Positions 18,081-26,805 of a stretch of DNA of 64,000 bases are shown here, in pieces. Position 1 is the stretch's first letter. Every line of letters starts with the position of its first letter. The DNA comes from Halopseudomonas pelagia CL-AP6. GTDB lineage: Bacteria > Pseudomonadota > Gammaproteobacteria > Pseudomonadales > Pseudomonadaceae. The stretch covers positions 1 to 64,000 of the forward strand of contig NZ_AROI01000026.1 in the NCBI RefSeq assembly GCF_000410875.1. The letters are read 5' to 3'. The translations under genes were made by a program, and so were the position numbers. The notes under the pieces are model-generated. The model was not told the DNA's origin and ran no database searches. It worked only from the letters and a program-made list of their open reading frames with translations.

Positions 18081-19537
18081 GACTGCTGCTCCAGCTTGTC
18101 GATCCGCACTATTAGCAAGCCGTCCGGGTCCTGCCGGACCCACACCCTGATGCGGTCCCCTTCGGCGATATCCGCAGTGTCCACGCCTTCAGCGATTGGA
18201 AATTGCATGGTCATGCCGGGCATGTCCAGGCTTTCGAACCGGCCATGCTCCAGCATCAGGCCATCCTCGTCCTGATACACCAGGGTGGCATCTGCTGTGT
18301 GCAACGGCGCTTCATCTACCGGTGTATCCAGTGCTCGCGCCAATACACCGCGCAGACTGGCCTCAGAATCGAGCAGGAACTGGGCGGAACCGACCACACG
18401 CTGCCCTTCCTCCAGGCCTTGCAAGACCTCGACCAGATCGCCTGCCTCGCGTCCGGTTCTGATCTCGACCGGGCGATACAGCCCAGACTCCTCAATCAGC
18501 ATCACCAAATCACGCCGGCCACTGCGGATGACGGCATCGGCCGGGAGCAGTAAACGTAGTTCATTGTCACCCGTATCCAAGCGTACCCTGGCGGTCATGC
18601 CAGGACGCAGACGGCCCTGACTGGAATCCATTTCCGCGCGTACCCGTACCACGCGGGCGGCAGCATCGGCTTCCGGCAACACGCTGGTGACCTGCGCCTT
18701 GATGATCTCCCCTGGCAACGAGGGCAGAACCAACTCCAGCGATTGCCCTGCCTGCACGCCACCCGCTTGCGCTTCGGGCAAAGCGACTTCCAGCCAGACC
18801 CGGTCGGTGCCATTGATGACCACCATGGTCGAACCGGCGGGCAGACTCATGCCCTCGCGCAGCGACAACTCGCGCACTACGCCGTCGACCGGGCTGCGCA
18901 GCGTCCAGGTGCCCTGCAATCTTCCGCTCTGGCGGGTCTTCTCCATCAAATCCGCTGGCATACCGGCCAGGCGCATGCGCTGCCACGCAGCGCCGCTAAG
19001 CGTGTGATCCCCGATCCTTCGTAGCGCCAGGTATTCTTCCTGAGCCGTAATCCAGTCAGGCACCAGCAGTACAGCGAGGGGCGCACCCTTTTTTACCGCG
19101 TCATCTGGAGCCAACGGCGTTACCTCCTCTACCCAGGCATTGGCGCGGGTCTGCACTATGGTCACGGCACGTTCGTCGTAGCCCAGCACCCCGCTCGCCT
19201 CAACCGGCCTGCTCAAGGTGCCGCGGCTTACGGCGACGGCACGCAGGCCCAGGCTATCCGTCACCTTTGAATCGATGCGGATGGTGGTGCCGTCGCTGTC
19301 GGGGTCGGCGTAACGTGGTACCAGATCCATATCCATAAACGGCGATGGGCCGGGGGCGTCGAACTGCTGTTGGGGATACATCGGGTCGTACCAGTAGAGC
19401 ACTTTCCGCCTTTGCTCTTGATCTTGCTTCTGCTCTGGTACGTGGCCGTGCTCCGAGTGCGGTTGAGCGGCAACGGGTGTTGTCGATAAGAGTGCAATCA
19501 GGGCGAAAAAGGCGCTGACAGGTGATGGAATATTCAT
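18077..19537 (-). CDS. cusB: CusB-type periplasmic adaptor with fused C-terminal CusF-like domain
   Basis: 486 residues with a signal peptide ([14 protein letters not shown]) and a His-containing linker. Next is the heavy-metal-binding motif [20 protein letters not shown] with MDMDLVP, then the barrel/lipoyl/hairpin core of a membrane-fusion protein ([20 protein letters not shown] and [18 protein letters not shown]). About 410-486 is a CusF-like small beta-barrel ([18 protein letters not shown]). In E. coli CusF the copper site is His, Trp and two Met; here the two Met of MTM and a His are kept, but the Trp position is Met. The protein bridges CusA and CusC and can pass metal to the pump. It overlaps both neighbours by 4 bases. 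Confidence 0.93.
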   Translation of the reverse strand: MNIPSPVSAFFALIALLSTTPVAAQPHSEHGHVPEQKQDQEQRRKVLYWYDPMYPQQQFDAPGPSPFMDMDLVPRYADPDSDGTTIRIDSKVTDSLGLRAVAVSRGTLSRPVEASGVLGYDERAVTIVQTRANAWVEEVTPLAPDDAVKKGAPLAVLLVPDWITAQEEYLALRRIGDHTLSGAAWQRMRLAGMPADLMEKTRQSGRLQGTWTLRSPVDGVVRELSLREGMSLPAGSTMVVINGTDRVWLEVALPEAQAGGVQAGQSLELVLPSLPGEIIKAQVTSVLPEADAAARVVRVRAEMDSSQGRLRPGMTARVRLDTGDNELRLLLPADAVIRSGRRDLVMLIEESGLYRPVEIRTGREAGDLVEVLQGLEEGQRVVGSAQFLLDSEASLRGVLARALDTPVDEAPLHTADATLVYQDEDGLMLEHGRFESLDMPGMTMQFPIAEGVDTADIAEGDRIRVWVRQDPDGLLIVRIDKLEQQS

Positions 19538-20781
19538 GGTTGGTCTCCAAAAGTCAGCTCTAGACGGGCACGGCTGATCGCCAGCGCGGCCGTCCGTTCG
19601 ATCTGTTCCAGGCGGATTTCGATATGCTCACGGCGGGCGCTGATCAGCGAATCGAGCGTGCCACGGCCGGCCCTGTAGTCGGCTAACGCAAGCTCTGCGC
19701 GCTCGCCGGCCAGCGGCTCCAGGCGCTCTAGATTGCGCTCCAGAGTCCGTTCCAGGCGCTGATGCTCGGCAAGCATGCTGTCCAGTTGCTGCACCAGGCG
19801 CAAACGCGCCGCCTCGCGATCCTGCTCAACATTCGCCAGCTCATATTCCCGCGCAGCCAAGCGTCTGTTCTGGCGCGAGCCGGGGAAAACCGGCAGCCCG
19901 ACGCTGACCTGCATGCTCAGCATATCGTTGAAGCCTGCGGCGCGGCGTTGATAGGCCAGCTCCCAACTCCAGTCGGGGCGCTTGTTCGCTTGGGCAAGAT
20001 TCACGCTAGCCTGGCGTTCCCGGCTCATCGGCTCATACAGCGCGAGCGTCGGTTGATCGGCAAGGCGAGCCCGGTAGCGCTCGCTGCTGACGAGCCAGTG
20101 GGGCCATTCGCCTTCTGTCGGCTGATAGGCCAACGCCCCAATCCAGCTACGCAGTTCTGTACGCGCCACGGCGAGATCGCTACTGAGCTGGTCGCGCCGG
20201 TCATCGAGCAACAGGCGCTCCATGCTCGCCACCGGTCGTTCGGCGAGCGCGCCCTGCCCGCCTGCGAGCCGCGCCTTAACGGCAGCGTCGAGCAGCCGAT
20301 TCTGTTCGTACAACTCGTCAAACAGCTCCAGTTGCTGCTCGCGCTGATGGACCTCGAGCCAGGCTTCTGCCGTGGCCAGACGCACGTCGAGACGTCTGAC
20401 TCGATACTCAGCCTCACTCAGGTCGACCGCGGCACCGGCCATGGCCCGCTCCGCCGTCCGCTTGGCGCGATTGGGCACCTCCTGCATCAGGCCGACCATC
20501 TGCATAGTCATGCCGTCGGCGCCCAAGTGTCCTCGGTCCTCGCCTTCTATGGGAAGATTCTGCAGACCGAGCACCAGCCGTGGGTCTGGCAGTTGGCCCG
20601 CCGCAGAGGCGTCTTCACGGGCCGCCTGGGCAGCTAGACGTTGGGCGCGTAGCGCTGGGGCCGTTTGATTTGCGCTTGATAGCGCCTGCTCAAGAGTCAC
20701 AGCCGACGCCGGCATAGCCGTGCCAACCATAATGCAGAGCAGTGCTGCGCCGAGCGGGCGCAGAGTGCGGATGAAAAACAT
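19534..20781 (-). CDS. cusC: CusC/TolC-family outer-membrane channel of the Cu/Ag efflux system
   Basis: 415 residues with a cleavable signal (GAALLCIMVGTAMPASA) and no lipobox Cys, unlike E. coli CusC. It has the tandem repeat organisation of outer-membrane efflux proteins: LEQALSSANQTAPALRAQRL at the start of repeat one, long amphipathic helices rich in Arg, Glu and Leu (NVEQDREAARLRLVQQLDSM, then LAEHQRLERTLERNLERLE), and the ALADYRAGRGTLDSLISARR segment common to the family. Forms the trimeric exit duct coupled to CusBA. It is the first structural gene of the cusCBA operon, 81 bases behind a small secreted protein, and overlaps cusB by 4 bases. Confidence 0.9.
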   Translation of the reverse strand: MFFIRTLRPLGAALLCIMVGTAMPASAVTLEQALSSANQTAPALRAQRLAAQAAREDASAAGQLPDPRLVLGLQNLPIEGEDRGHLGADGMTMQMVGLMQEVPNRAKRTAERAMAGAAVDLSEAEYRVRRLDVRLATAEAWLEVHQREQQLELFDELYEQNRLLDAAVKARLAGGQGALAERPVASMERLLLDDRRDQLSSDLAVARTELRSWIGALAYQPTEGEWPHWLVSSERYRARLADQPTLALYEPMSRERQASVNLAQANKRPDWSWELAYQRRAAGFNDMLSMQVSVGLPVFPGSRQNRRLAAREYELANVEQDREAARLRLVQQLDSMLAEHQRLERTLERNLERLEPLAGERAELALADYRAGRGTLDSLISARREHIEIRLEQIERTAALAISRARLELTFGDQP

Positions 20782-20862
20782 AGGATTGATTCCCGTCTAA
20801 TGCCTGGCGCAAGGCACAGGCAGACACCGCCAGCTAAGCCGGCGAACCTTCTCTAGGGGGAA

Positions 20863-21210
20863 TCAGTCGCGGGGTGGGCGCCAGAAGGTATCAGGCTGGG
20901 TAATTCGGCTCGTGACCAGCTCAGTCACTCTGGCTGGTCGAGGAAAGGGAGAAACGGCAAGTGTGGCTGGACCGGTGAGTACCGCCCCACCCAGCTGACA
21001 ATCAACGCCTGAATCGCACAGCAAGCCAGCGGTGCTCTCAAGCCAACCGGCTTCACCGGCATCGCCAACACAATCGTGATGCATTTCTGCTGGCTCACGA
21101 TCCATGCCATCCACGCAGCGTTCGATAGCGAGCAGCGACACGGCTAACGTATTGAACGAAAGCAGGAGTCCGCACAGCAGGACTGTGAGCGCCAGCCGCA
21201 GGCGCTTCAT
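20863..21210 (-). CDS. Small exported Cys-containing protein at the head of the cus operon
   Basis: 115 residues starting with an N-terminal hydrophobic segment (LALTVLLCGLLLSFNTLAVS), so probably exported or anchored. The mature part has six Cys/His-rich positions (ERCVDGMDREPAEMHHDC, LLCDSGVDCQLGG) and ends FWRPPRD, a closing often seen in small proteins preceding copper-efflux cus/czc operons. It lies 81 bases ahead of cusC on the same strand and is likely co-transcribed. I do not know a function; a metal-sensing or metal-buffering role in the periplasm is a reasonable guess from context. The start codon has only a weak ribosome site. Confidence 0.65.
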   Translation of the reverse strand: MKRLRLALTVLLCGLLLSFNTLAVSLLAIERCVDGMDREPAEMHHDCVGDAGEAGWLESTAGLLCDSGVDCQLGGAVLTGPATLAVSPFPRPARVTELVTSRITQPDTFWRPPRD

Positions 21211-21293
21211 GGGCAGAATACCCAGGATTGAATTTGCTGTACGTGATTTATGGTGAGCATGGCCTCAGCATACCGGCTGCGCAAGATTGATCC

Positions 21294-21307
21294 TTGATCC
21301 TGATCAA
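21294..21307. promoter_or_regulatory. Perfect FNR/ANR/DNR box
   Basis: The site TTGATCCTGATCAA equals the consensus TTGAT-N4-ATCAA exactly. It lies in the 287-base divergent region, 84 bases upstream of the small cus leader gene and 191 bases upstream of the P1B-ATPase. It would allow oxygen- or NO-linked control by ANR or by a DNR such as the one encoded at 28054-28836. Confidence 0.7.
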
Positions 21308-21497
21308 ATAATCGTATTTACAAGATTCACGGGCAAGAGGGCCATTAACGCCCTTTCGGCGCCGGCAGCCGACTTACTCCAGATTGACGCGGGTCAAGAG
21401 GCAATCCGACTTATAAGACTAGCTTGTAGTGATGATAGAGGCGCAGTGTGGATCCTTCACGACAATGCTCGCTATCTGAAAAGGCAAGGAGAAAACA

Positions 21498-23792
21498 ATG
21501 AACAAAGACGCCAATCATGCCAGCGCCCTCGCGAGGCTGATTGTTCCGGGCATGGGGTCGGACCACTGTGCGGGTATTGTCAAAACCTCGCTGAAGCGCT
21601 TGAACGGTATGGGTGAAATCTCAACCAACATCGCAGCTCACCGGGTGGAGGCAGCCTACGATTCCAGCCTGTTGAGCCTGGCGGATCTCCGCTCTGCGGT
21701 GGAAAATGCCGGCTACGATGTTGCCCAGGTCTCATCGGCCGAAGACGCGCCTAATGCCGCGAAGGATGCCGACATCGAAGGCGCTTACTTGAGCCAGGCG
21801 CTCAAACGTTTATGGATTGCTGGCGTCCCTACCACCCTGATCATGCTGTTGATGATCCCGCACATGTTCTGGCAGCCAGTACCCGGCTATCTGCTTATTG
21901 TGGCGTTACTGGCGTTCCCGGTGGTGTTTCTTTTCGGCGGCGCGGCCACGCACAAATCCACTTGGCGCTCGTTGACAAATCGCACTTTTAACATGGATGT
22001 GCTGATCTCACTGGGCAGCGTACCGCCCTACCTGATCGGCCTGGCTGGTTTCTTTATGGACATGACTTCGTTCATGGAAATGGCCGCCACGATCATGACC
22101 TTTCACTTGCTCGGACGCTACCTTGAGGCCAAGGCAAAAGGCAGGGCCTCTCAGGCGATCCGCAAATTGCTGACACTGGGCGCCAAGACCGCGCGGGTAG
22201 AACGTGATGGCGAGGAAATTGAAGTCCCCATCGAGCAGTTGCAGCCCGGTGACATTATGGTGGTCCGACCGGGTGACAAGGTGCCCACTGACGGCGAAGT
22301 GGTGGAAGGTGAAAGCCACCTGGATGAGTCGATTGCCACGGGGGAATCGGTGCCAGTGTTCAAGACCCAGGGCGACACCGTTATTGGCGCAACCATCAAC
22401 AAGGAGGGGCGCTTGCGCGTCAAAGCCACCAAGGTGGGGGGCGATACTTTTTTGTCCCAGGTCATCAAGTTGGTGGAACAGGCTCAGGGGTCGCGGGTGC
22501 CCATACAGGAGTTTGCCGATCGCATGACCGGGCGCTTTGTACCTATCGTCATGCTGATCTCCCTGGGGAGTCTTGCCGCCTGGCTGATTGCTGGCGACAG
22601 CCTGCGGCCAATTCTGGTGTGGGGCGCCGGATTTCTACCTTGGGTCGATCCCACCGCAACCACGCCCGCGCTGGCTCTTATCGCAGCCATTGCCGTGCTG
22701 GTTATTGCTTGCCCCTGTGCCCTGGGTCTGGCAACGCCAACGGCACTGATGGTCGGTTCAGGGATTGGGGCGGAACGCGGCATCCTGATTCGCTCTGGAG
22801 AGGCCATTCAAACCATCAAAGACATCAAGGTAATAGTCCTCGATAAAACCGGCACCATTACCCGAGGCAAGCCAAAGCTGACCGAAGTTGTGGCCGCGGA
22901 AGGTATTACCGATGAACAGGTATTGCAGTGGGCTGCGACGGTAGAGAATGCCTCGGAGCATCCTATCGCACGCGCTATTGTCGAAGGCGCTAGCGAGCGC
23001 AACCTGAGACCAGGTGCGGTGACGGAGTTTCGCTCGACCGGGGCGCGTGGCGTTTACGGCAAGGTCGATGACGCCTCTGTACTTATTGGTAACCGTCAAC
23101 TGCTCGCCGAGGAAGGCGTAAGCGGTCTGGAGGCCCTAGATGAAAACTTGGATGATCTTGAGGGCCGTGGCCGTACTGCTGTGCTGGTAGCGGTGGACGG
23201 CCAGGCCTGCGGCATTGTCGCGGTGGCAGATACGATCAAAGAGGAGTCGATAGCAGCGATTCGTGGCATACACGAACTGGGCTTGCATGTGGTGATGATT
23301 ACCGGCGACAACGAACGTGCGGCAAGAGCTGTCGCCAAGGAAGTGGGCATCGACGAGGTTCAGGCGGGCGTGCTTCCGGAAGGCAAAGTTAATGCGATCC
23401 GAGAATTGCAGAAAAAACACGGCAATGTCGTGGCCATGGTGGGCGACGGCATCAATGATGCACCGGCCTTGAAACAGGCCAACGTGGGTATCGCCATCGG
23501 CGCGGGTGCAGATGTGGCCATCGAAGCAGCCGATATCACCCTGGTGCGCGGCGAGCTAACCGGTGTAGTGGACGCCATGTACCTGTCTCGCGCCACCTTC
23601 AGCAAGATCGTGCAGAACCTGATCTGGGCCAGTGCTTACAACGTTGCGGCCATACCTATTGCTGCCGTGGGGCTGCTGCATCCGATGATTGGTGTCGTGG
23701 CCATGACCGCCAGTTCGCTGTCGGTGATCGGCAATTCACTGCTGCTCAAGCGGGTGAAGTTGAATGCAGGTAACGGCGCTGAAAAACAGTGA
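21498..23792 (+). CDS. copA: Cu(I)-type P1B-ATPase
   Basis: 764 residues, AAGGAG upstream of the ATG. Exports Cu(I) (or Ag(I)) from the cytoplasm at the cost of ATP. Complete P1B-1 signatures: the CPC ion-path motif at residues 405-407, phosphorylated Asp449 in DKTGT, the SEHPIARA His-Pro locus, MITGDN, and GDGINDAP from about 649. The last helices carry SAYNVAAIP and MTASSLSVIGNS, which mark copper specificity. Eight membrane segments are predicted by the hydrophobic pattern. The single N-terminal heavy-metal domain is unusual: the CxxC is replaced by GMGSDHC, leaving one Cys. Divergent from the cus operon; the shared promoter region has a perfect FNR-type site. A role in cytochrome oxidase maturation (FixI/CcoI-like) is less likely because ccoNOPQ genes are not seen. 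Confidence 0.93.
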   Translation: MNKDANHASALARLIVPGMGSDHCAGIVKTSLKRLNGMGEISTNIAAHRVEAAYDSSLLSLADLRSAVENAGYDVAQVSSAEDAPNAAKDADIEGAYLSQALKRLWIAGVPTTLIMLLMIPHMFWQPVPGYLLIVALLAFPVVFLFGGAATHKSTWRSLTNRTFNMDVLISLGSVPPYLIGLAGFFMDMTSFMEMAATIMTFHLLGRYLEAKAKGRASQAIRKLLTLGAKTARVERDGEEIEVPIEQLQPGDIMVVRPGDKVPTDGEVVEGESHLDESIATGESVPVFKTQGDTVIGATINKEGRLRVKATKVGGDTFLSQVIKLVEQAQGSRVPIQEFADRMTGRFVPIVMLISLGSLAAWLIAGDSLRPILVWGAGFLPWVDPTATTPALALIAAIAVLVIACPCALGLATPTALMVGSGIGAERGILIRSGEAIQTIKDIKVIVLDKTGTITRGKPKLTEVVAAEGITDEQVLQWAATVENASEHPIARAIVEGASERNLRPGAVTEFRSTGARGVYGKVDDASVLIGNRQLLAEEGVSGLEALDENLDDLEGRGRTAVLVAVDGQACGIVAVADTIKEESIAAIRGIHELGLHVVMITGDNERAARAVAKEVGIDEVQAGVLPEGKVNAIRELQKKHGNVVAMVGDGINDAPALKQANVGIAIGAGADVAIEAADITLVRGELTGVVDAMYLSRATFSKIVQNLIWASAYNVAAIPIAAVGLLHPMIGVVAMTASSLSVIGNSLLLKRVKLNAGNGAEKQ

Positions 23793-24178
23793 ATACCAAC
23801 CCTCAAGGCAAAAAAACCGGGATACTGGATCAGCCTGCATGGGTTAGCGACGCTCGCACTACCCATCCGAATCAAAGGTCACCGAATCGATTGCGCCCAA
23901 AATAAGCGATGGACACAGACGCTGCACGGTTAGAACAGCAAGCACCAGACGGACCGGTATTGGCCTATTTCCTGGTCAAATGAATGGTCACAATGCGCGC
24001 CCGTTGGCTAGGCATGTGATAACAGCCCCTAGAACTCCCTCGGAGTACGCGCGCTCCTTGATGGTGAATAATGCGCCGCAATTGATAATTATCATTCTCG
24101 TTTAAACACATAGACAATATACTCGAATCCATCGCATCCCAAAAATCGGGCCCGCCTCCTGCTACGTGGATTTGCCAT
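23793..24178. other. Intergenic region before the ABC/nnrS operon
   Basis: No gene is recognisable in these 386 bases. The only clear element is the Fur-like palindrome at 24079-24097 near its end. Confidence 0.6.
24079..24097. promoter_or_regulatory. Fur-like box ahead of the ABC transporter/nnrS operon
   Basis: Contains the perfect 12-bp palindrome TGATAATTATCA (24083-24094) within an AT-rich GATAAT-type context, about 85 bases upstream of the first gene. This fits Fur consensus spacing; repression by iron is inferred. Confidence 0.65.
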
Positions 24179-25213
24179 ATGAGATCGAACCGTTTCCCCG
24201 GTTTTCGGCGCCTGTACATGCTGCTGACAATGCTCGTATTTTTCTTGGGGCCGTGTCTACCGGCGGTGGCGGATACGCAACTTGTCGTTCGGTCACAACT
24301 TGTGCTGGCAGGTCCACCAGCCTCGGTTTCGTATCCGTTGATACATATGGTAGAAAGCGGTTCCCTGAGCGACCTGGCGCCAGACATCAAGTTCGTTCTC
24401 TGGACCAATCCGGATCAGTTGCGCGCATTGGTGGTTGGCAAGCAGGCCGATTTCATTGCAGCCCCGACCAACGTAGCGGCCAATCTATACAATCGGGGGG
24501 CCGACATCACCCTGCTCAACGTGTCTGGTTGGGGATCATTGTGGATGGTATCACGCAACCCGAATATGAATACGCTGGCCGATTTCAAGGGCGAAGAAGT
24601 AGCCATCCCCTTCCGCGCCGACATGCCGGATATCGTATTCAGCTTTCTTGTGGAACAGCAGGGACTTGATCCAGGCAGGGACTTCTCTCTTCGCTATACC
24701 TCGACTCCGCTGGACGCTCTGCAACTGCTAATAATGCGTCAGGTAGATCATGCCTTACTGGCCGAACCCGCAGTCTCTATGGCGCTCCTTAAAACCCGTT
24801 CTTTACCCGTTTCACTGGTGGCTCCAGAGCTGTTTCGCAGCGTGAACCTGCAGGAAGAATGGGGCCGTCTGCAGAACAGTGATGCCCGCATGCCCCAGGC
24901 CGGGCTGGTGGCGTCAGGCGCTATTCGCGGTGATCCGCAAATACTCCGGCGTTTCGAAGAAGCCTACGCGCAATCGAACGCATGGTGCTTCGAGCACTCC
25001 AAGGAGTGTGGCGAGATGGTCGCTCGCCATATTGGTCTGCTCAGCGCTGCAGCCGTCACTGATTCTCTTCAAGTTGTTCCGCGCCATCTTACGAGTGCGA
25101 TTATGGCTCGCCCTGAGCTGGAAGCTTTCTTCCAGCTTTTGCTTGATCGTCAGCCTGCCAGCGTTGGCGGTAAATTACCGAAAGTCGGTTTCTATGGCGG
25201 CGCGCCTAACTGA
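24179..25213 (+). CDS. NitT/TauT-type ABC transporter substrate-binding protein
   Basis: 344 residues with an N-terminal export signal (LLTMLVFFLGPCLPAVADT). The mature part follows the NMT1/SsuA/NrtA fold: GPPASVSYPLIHMVESGSL, then KADFIAAPTNVAANLYNRG-like segments (here GKQADFIAAPTNVAANLY), GWGSLWMVS, and a second lobe with TSTPLDALQLLIMRQVDHAL. These proteins deliver sulfonates, nitrate, thiamine precursors or similar small ligands to a permease; the ligand is not predictable here. It starts the operon with permease (stop and start adjacent), ATPase and nnrS. The Fur-like box upstream and nnrS downstream suggest a link to iron and nitric-oxide stress. The ribosome site is weak. Confidence 0.82.
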   Translation: MRSNRFPGFRRLYMLLTMLVFFLGPCLPAVADTQLVVRSQLVLAGPPASVSYPLIHMVESGSLSDLAPDIKFVLWTNPDQLRALVVGKQADFIAAPTNVAANLYNRGADITLLNVSGWGSLWMVSRNPNMNTLADFKGEEVAIPFRADMPDIVFSFLVEQQGLDPGRDFSLRYTSTPLDALQLLIMRQVDHALLAEPAVSMALLKTRSLPVSLVAPELFRSVNLQEEWGRLQNSDARMPQAGLVASGAIRGDPQILRRFEEAYAQSNAWCFEHSKECGEMVARHIGLLSAAAVTDSLQVVPRHLTSAIMARPELEAFFQLLLDRQPASVGGKLPKVGFYGGAPN

Positions 25214-26020
25214 ATGCGCCTTTTTCTTGAAACTGTATTCGATGGCGCGCGCGCTGCTTTGAGCTACCTGTGGAGTGGTTGGGGCGCCCTGGCAAGCCTG
25301 CTGCTGTTTGCCGCAGTATGGGAGCTTGCCGCACAGGTTTACGGCCCTCTTGTGCTACCGGGCCCATTGGCAACGCTGACGCAGCTTGTGGTTATGTTCG
25401 AAGACGGAATTGTCCAGCCGCAATTGATCATATCAGCCCGACGCACGCTCTACGGGCTAAGCGCCGCGCTCTTAGCTGGCAGCCTTCTGGGGCTGTTGGC
25501 CGGCCGGTCGCTTACGGCAGCCATGCTGTCACGTCCGCTTGTCACGCTGCTGTTAGGTATGCCCCCGATCGCCTGGCTGGTGCTGGCTATGCTTTGGTTT
25601 GGTATGGGTGACGCAACCCCCGTGTTTACTGTATTTATCGCGTGCTTCCCTATTGTATTCGCCGCCGCCATGCAAGGTGCGCGTACGCTGGACAATCAAT
25701 TGCAGAAGGTTGCGCGAGCTTACCGACTGCCCTGGCGCATGTTACTTACCGACCTGTATGTTCCCCATGTCACTTCATATATGGTTCCAGCCTGGGTCAC
25801 GGCGCTGGGAACCTCCTGGAAGGTAGTGGTTATGGCGGAATTGTTGAGCACAACGGACGGCGTTGGTGCGGCCTTGGCAGTGTCCCGCGCACAGCTGGAT
25901 ACTGCCACCTCGCTCGCCTGGATTGTCGCAGTACTGGCGCTGTTGCTGGGCGCCGAGTATCTGCTTCTTGAGCCGCTCAAGCGGCGAGTTGAACGCTGGC
26001 GCACGGTGGATGAACAATGA
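25214..26020 (+). CDS. ABC transporter permease (SsuC/TauC-like)
   Basis: 268 residues starting directly after the stop of the binding-protein gene. About six membrane helices. The binding-protein-dependent permease signature with the EAA loop is seen as ARAYRLPWRMLLTDLYVPH, followed by VTALGTSWKVVVMAELLSTT, which is typical of SsuC/TauC-type permeases (family usually ...GLGxxWxxxVxAE). Forms the inner-membrane channel for the binding protein encoded upstream and docks the ATPase encoded downstream, with which it overlaps by 4 bases. Confidence 0.88.
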   Translation: MRLFLETVFDGARAALSYLWSGWGALASLLLFAAVWELAAQVYGPLVLPGPLATLTQLVVMFEDGIVQPQLIISARRTLYGLSAALLAGSLLGLLAGRSLTAAMLSRPLVTLLLGMPPIAWLVLAMLWFGMGDATPVFTVFIACFPIVFAAAMQGARTLDNQLQKVARAYRLPWRMLLTDLYVPHVTSYMVPAWVTALGTSWKVVVMAELLSTTDGVGAALAVSRAQLDTATSLAWIVAVLALLLGAEYLLLEPLKRRVERWRTVDEQ

Positions 26021-26805
26021 AATCTCTGCACATTCGTCATCTCTATCACCGTTTTGGTTTGACTGAAGCGCTGGCCGATGTGGGGCTCGACCTTTACGCG
26101 GGGGAAACTCTCGCTCTGATAGGCCCCTCCGGCTGCGGCAAGAGCACCCTGCTGCAAGTGATTGCCGGCTTGATCCAACCCTCGGAAGCCGTCATGCAGT
26201 GCGACTTCCGGGGGATAAGCTGTGTTTTCCAGGAGCCCAGCCTAATGCCCTGGATGGTTGCCAGGGATAATATCGCTCTCGGCCTCAAAGCCCTAGGCGT
26301 ACCCAAGGTTGCTCGCCGCAGGCAGGTGGAGAACTTTGCCGCGCGCTTGGGGCTGACAGAGAGCGATCTGCTCAAGTATCCACATGAGCTCTCGGGCGGG
26401 ATGCAGAGTCGGGTTTCGCTCGGCCGTGCCCTGGCATTGTCGCCGGATCTATTGCTGCTGGACGAACCCTTCTCTTCGCTCGACGTTGGCCTGAAGCTGG
26501 AACTCTATTCTTTGCTGCGTGAACAGTTCATGCAGCGCCGCAGTGCGGTCCTGCTGATCACCCACGACCTTATGGAAGCCGTGCGCTTGGCGGATCGTAT
26601 CCTGTTGATGGTGCCCAATCCGGGGCGTTTGGTGTATGAGTTTGTCATGGACCTGCCGCAGGAAGAGCGTACGGAGGCTTGGATATACAAGACAACCTGT
26701 GAGCTGATGGAGACTCGTGAAATGCGCATTGGCTTCGGCCTTAGCCAGGGAACGCTGGCTCCTATCGTGAACCGCCATGGAGCGCACGCGGGTTGTCGCC
26801 CATGA
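26017..26805 (+). CDS. ABC transporter ATP-binding protein (SsuB/TauB-like)
   Basis: 262 residues with all nucleotide-binding motifs: Walker A GPSGCGKST, a Q-loop in VFQEPSLMPW, signature LSGGMQSRVSLGRAL, Walker B LLLLDEPFSSLD and the H-loop in LLITHDLMEAV. This set, with LMPW in the Q-loop, is typical of the nitrate/sulfonate/taurine ATPase group. Provides energy for the permease encoded upstream. It overlaps the permease gene by 4 bases and the nnrS start by 4 bases (ATGA), so the four genes are tightly coupled. Confidence 0.92.
   Translation: MKSLHIRHLYHRFGLTEALADVGLDLYAGETLALIGPSGCGKSTLLQVIAGLIQPSEAVMQCDFRGISCVFQEPSLMPWMVARDNIALGLKALGVPKVARRRQVENFAARLGLTESDLLKYPHELSGGMQSRVSLGRALALSPDLLLLDEPFSSLDVGLKLELYSLLREQFMQRRSAVLLITHDLMEAVRLADRILLMVPNPGRLVYEFVMDLPQEERTEAWIYKTTCELMETREMRIGFGLSQGTLAPIVNRHGAHAGCRP

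Noticed and set aside
19762..20637. Plus-strand frame opposite cusC
   Set aside because: cusC on the minus strand is convincing and overlaps cusB correctly; this frame has no support.
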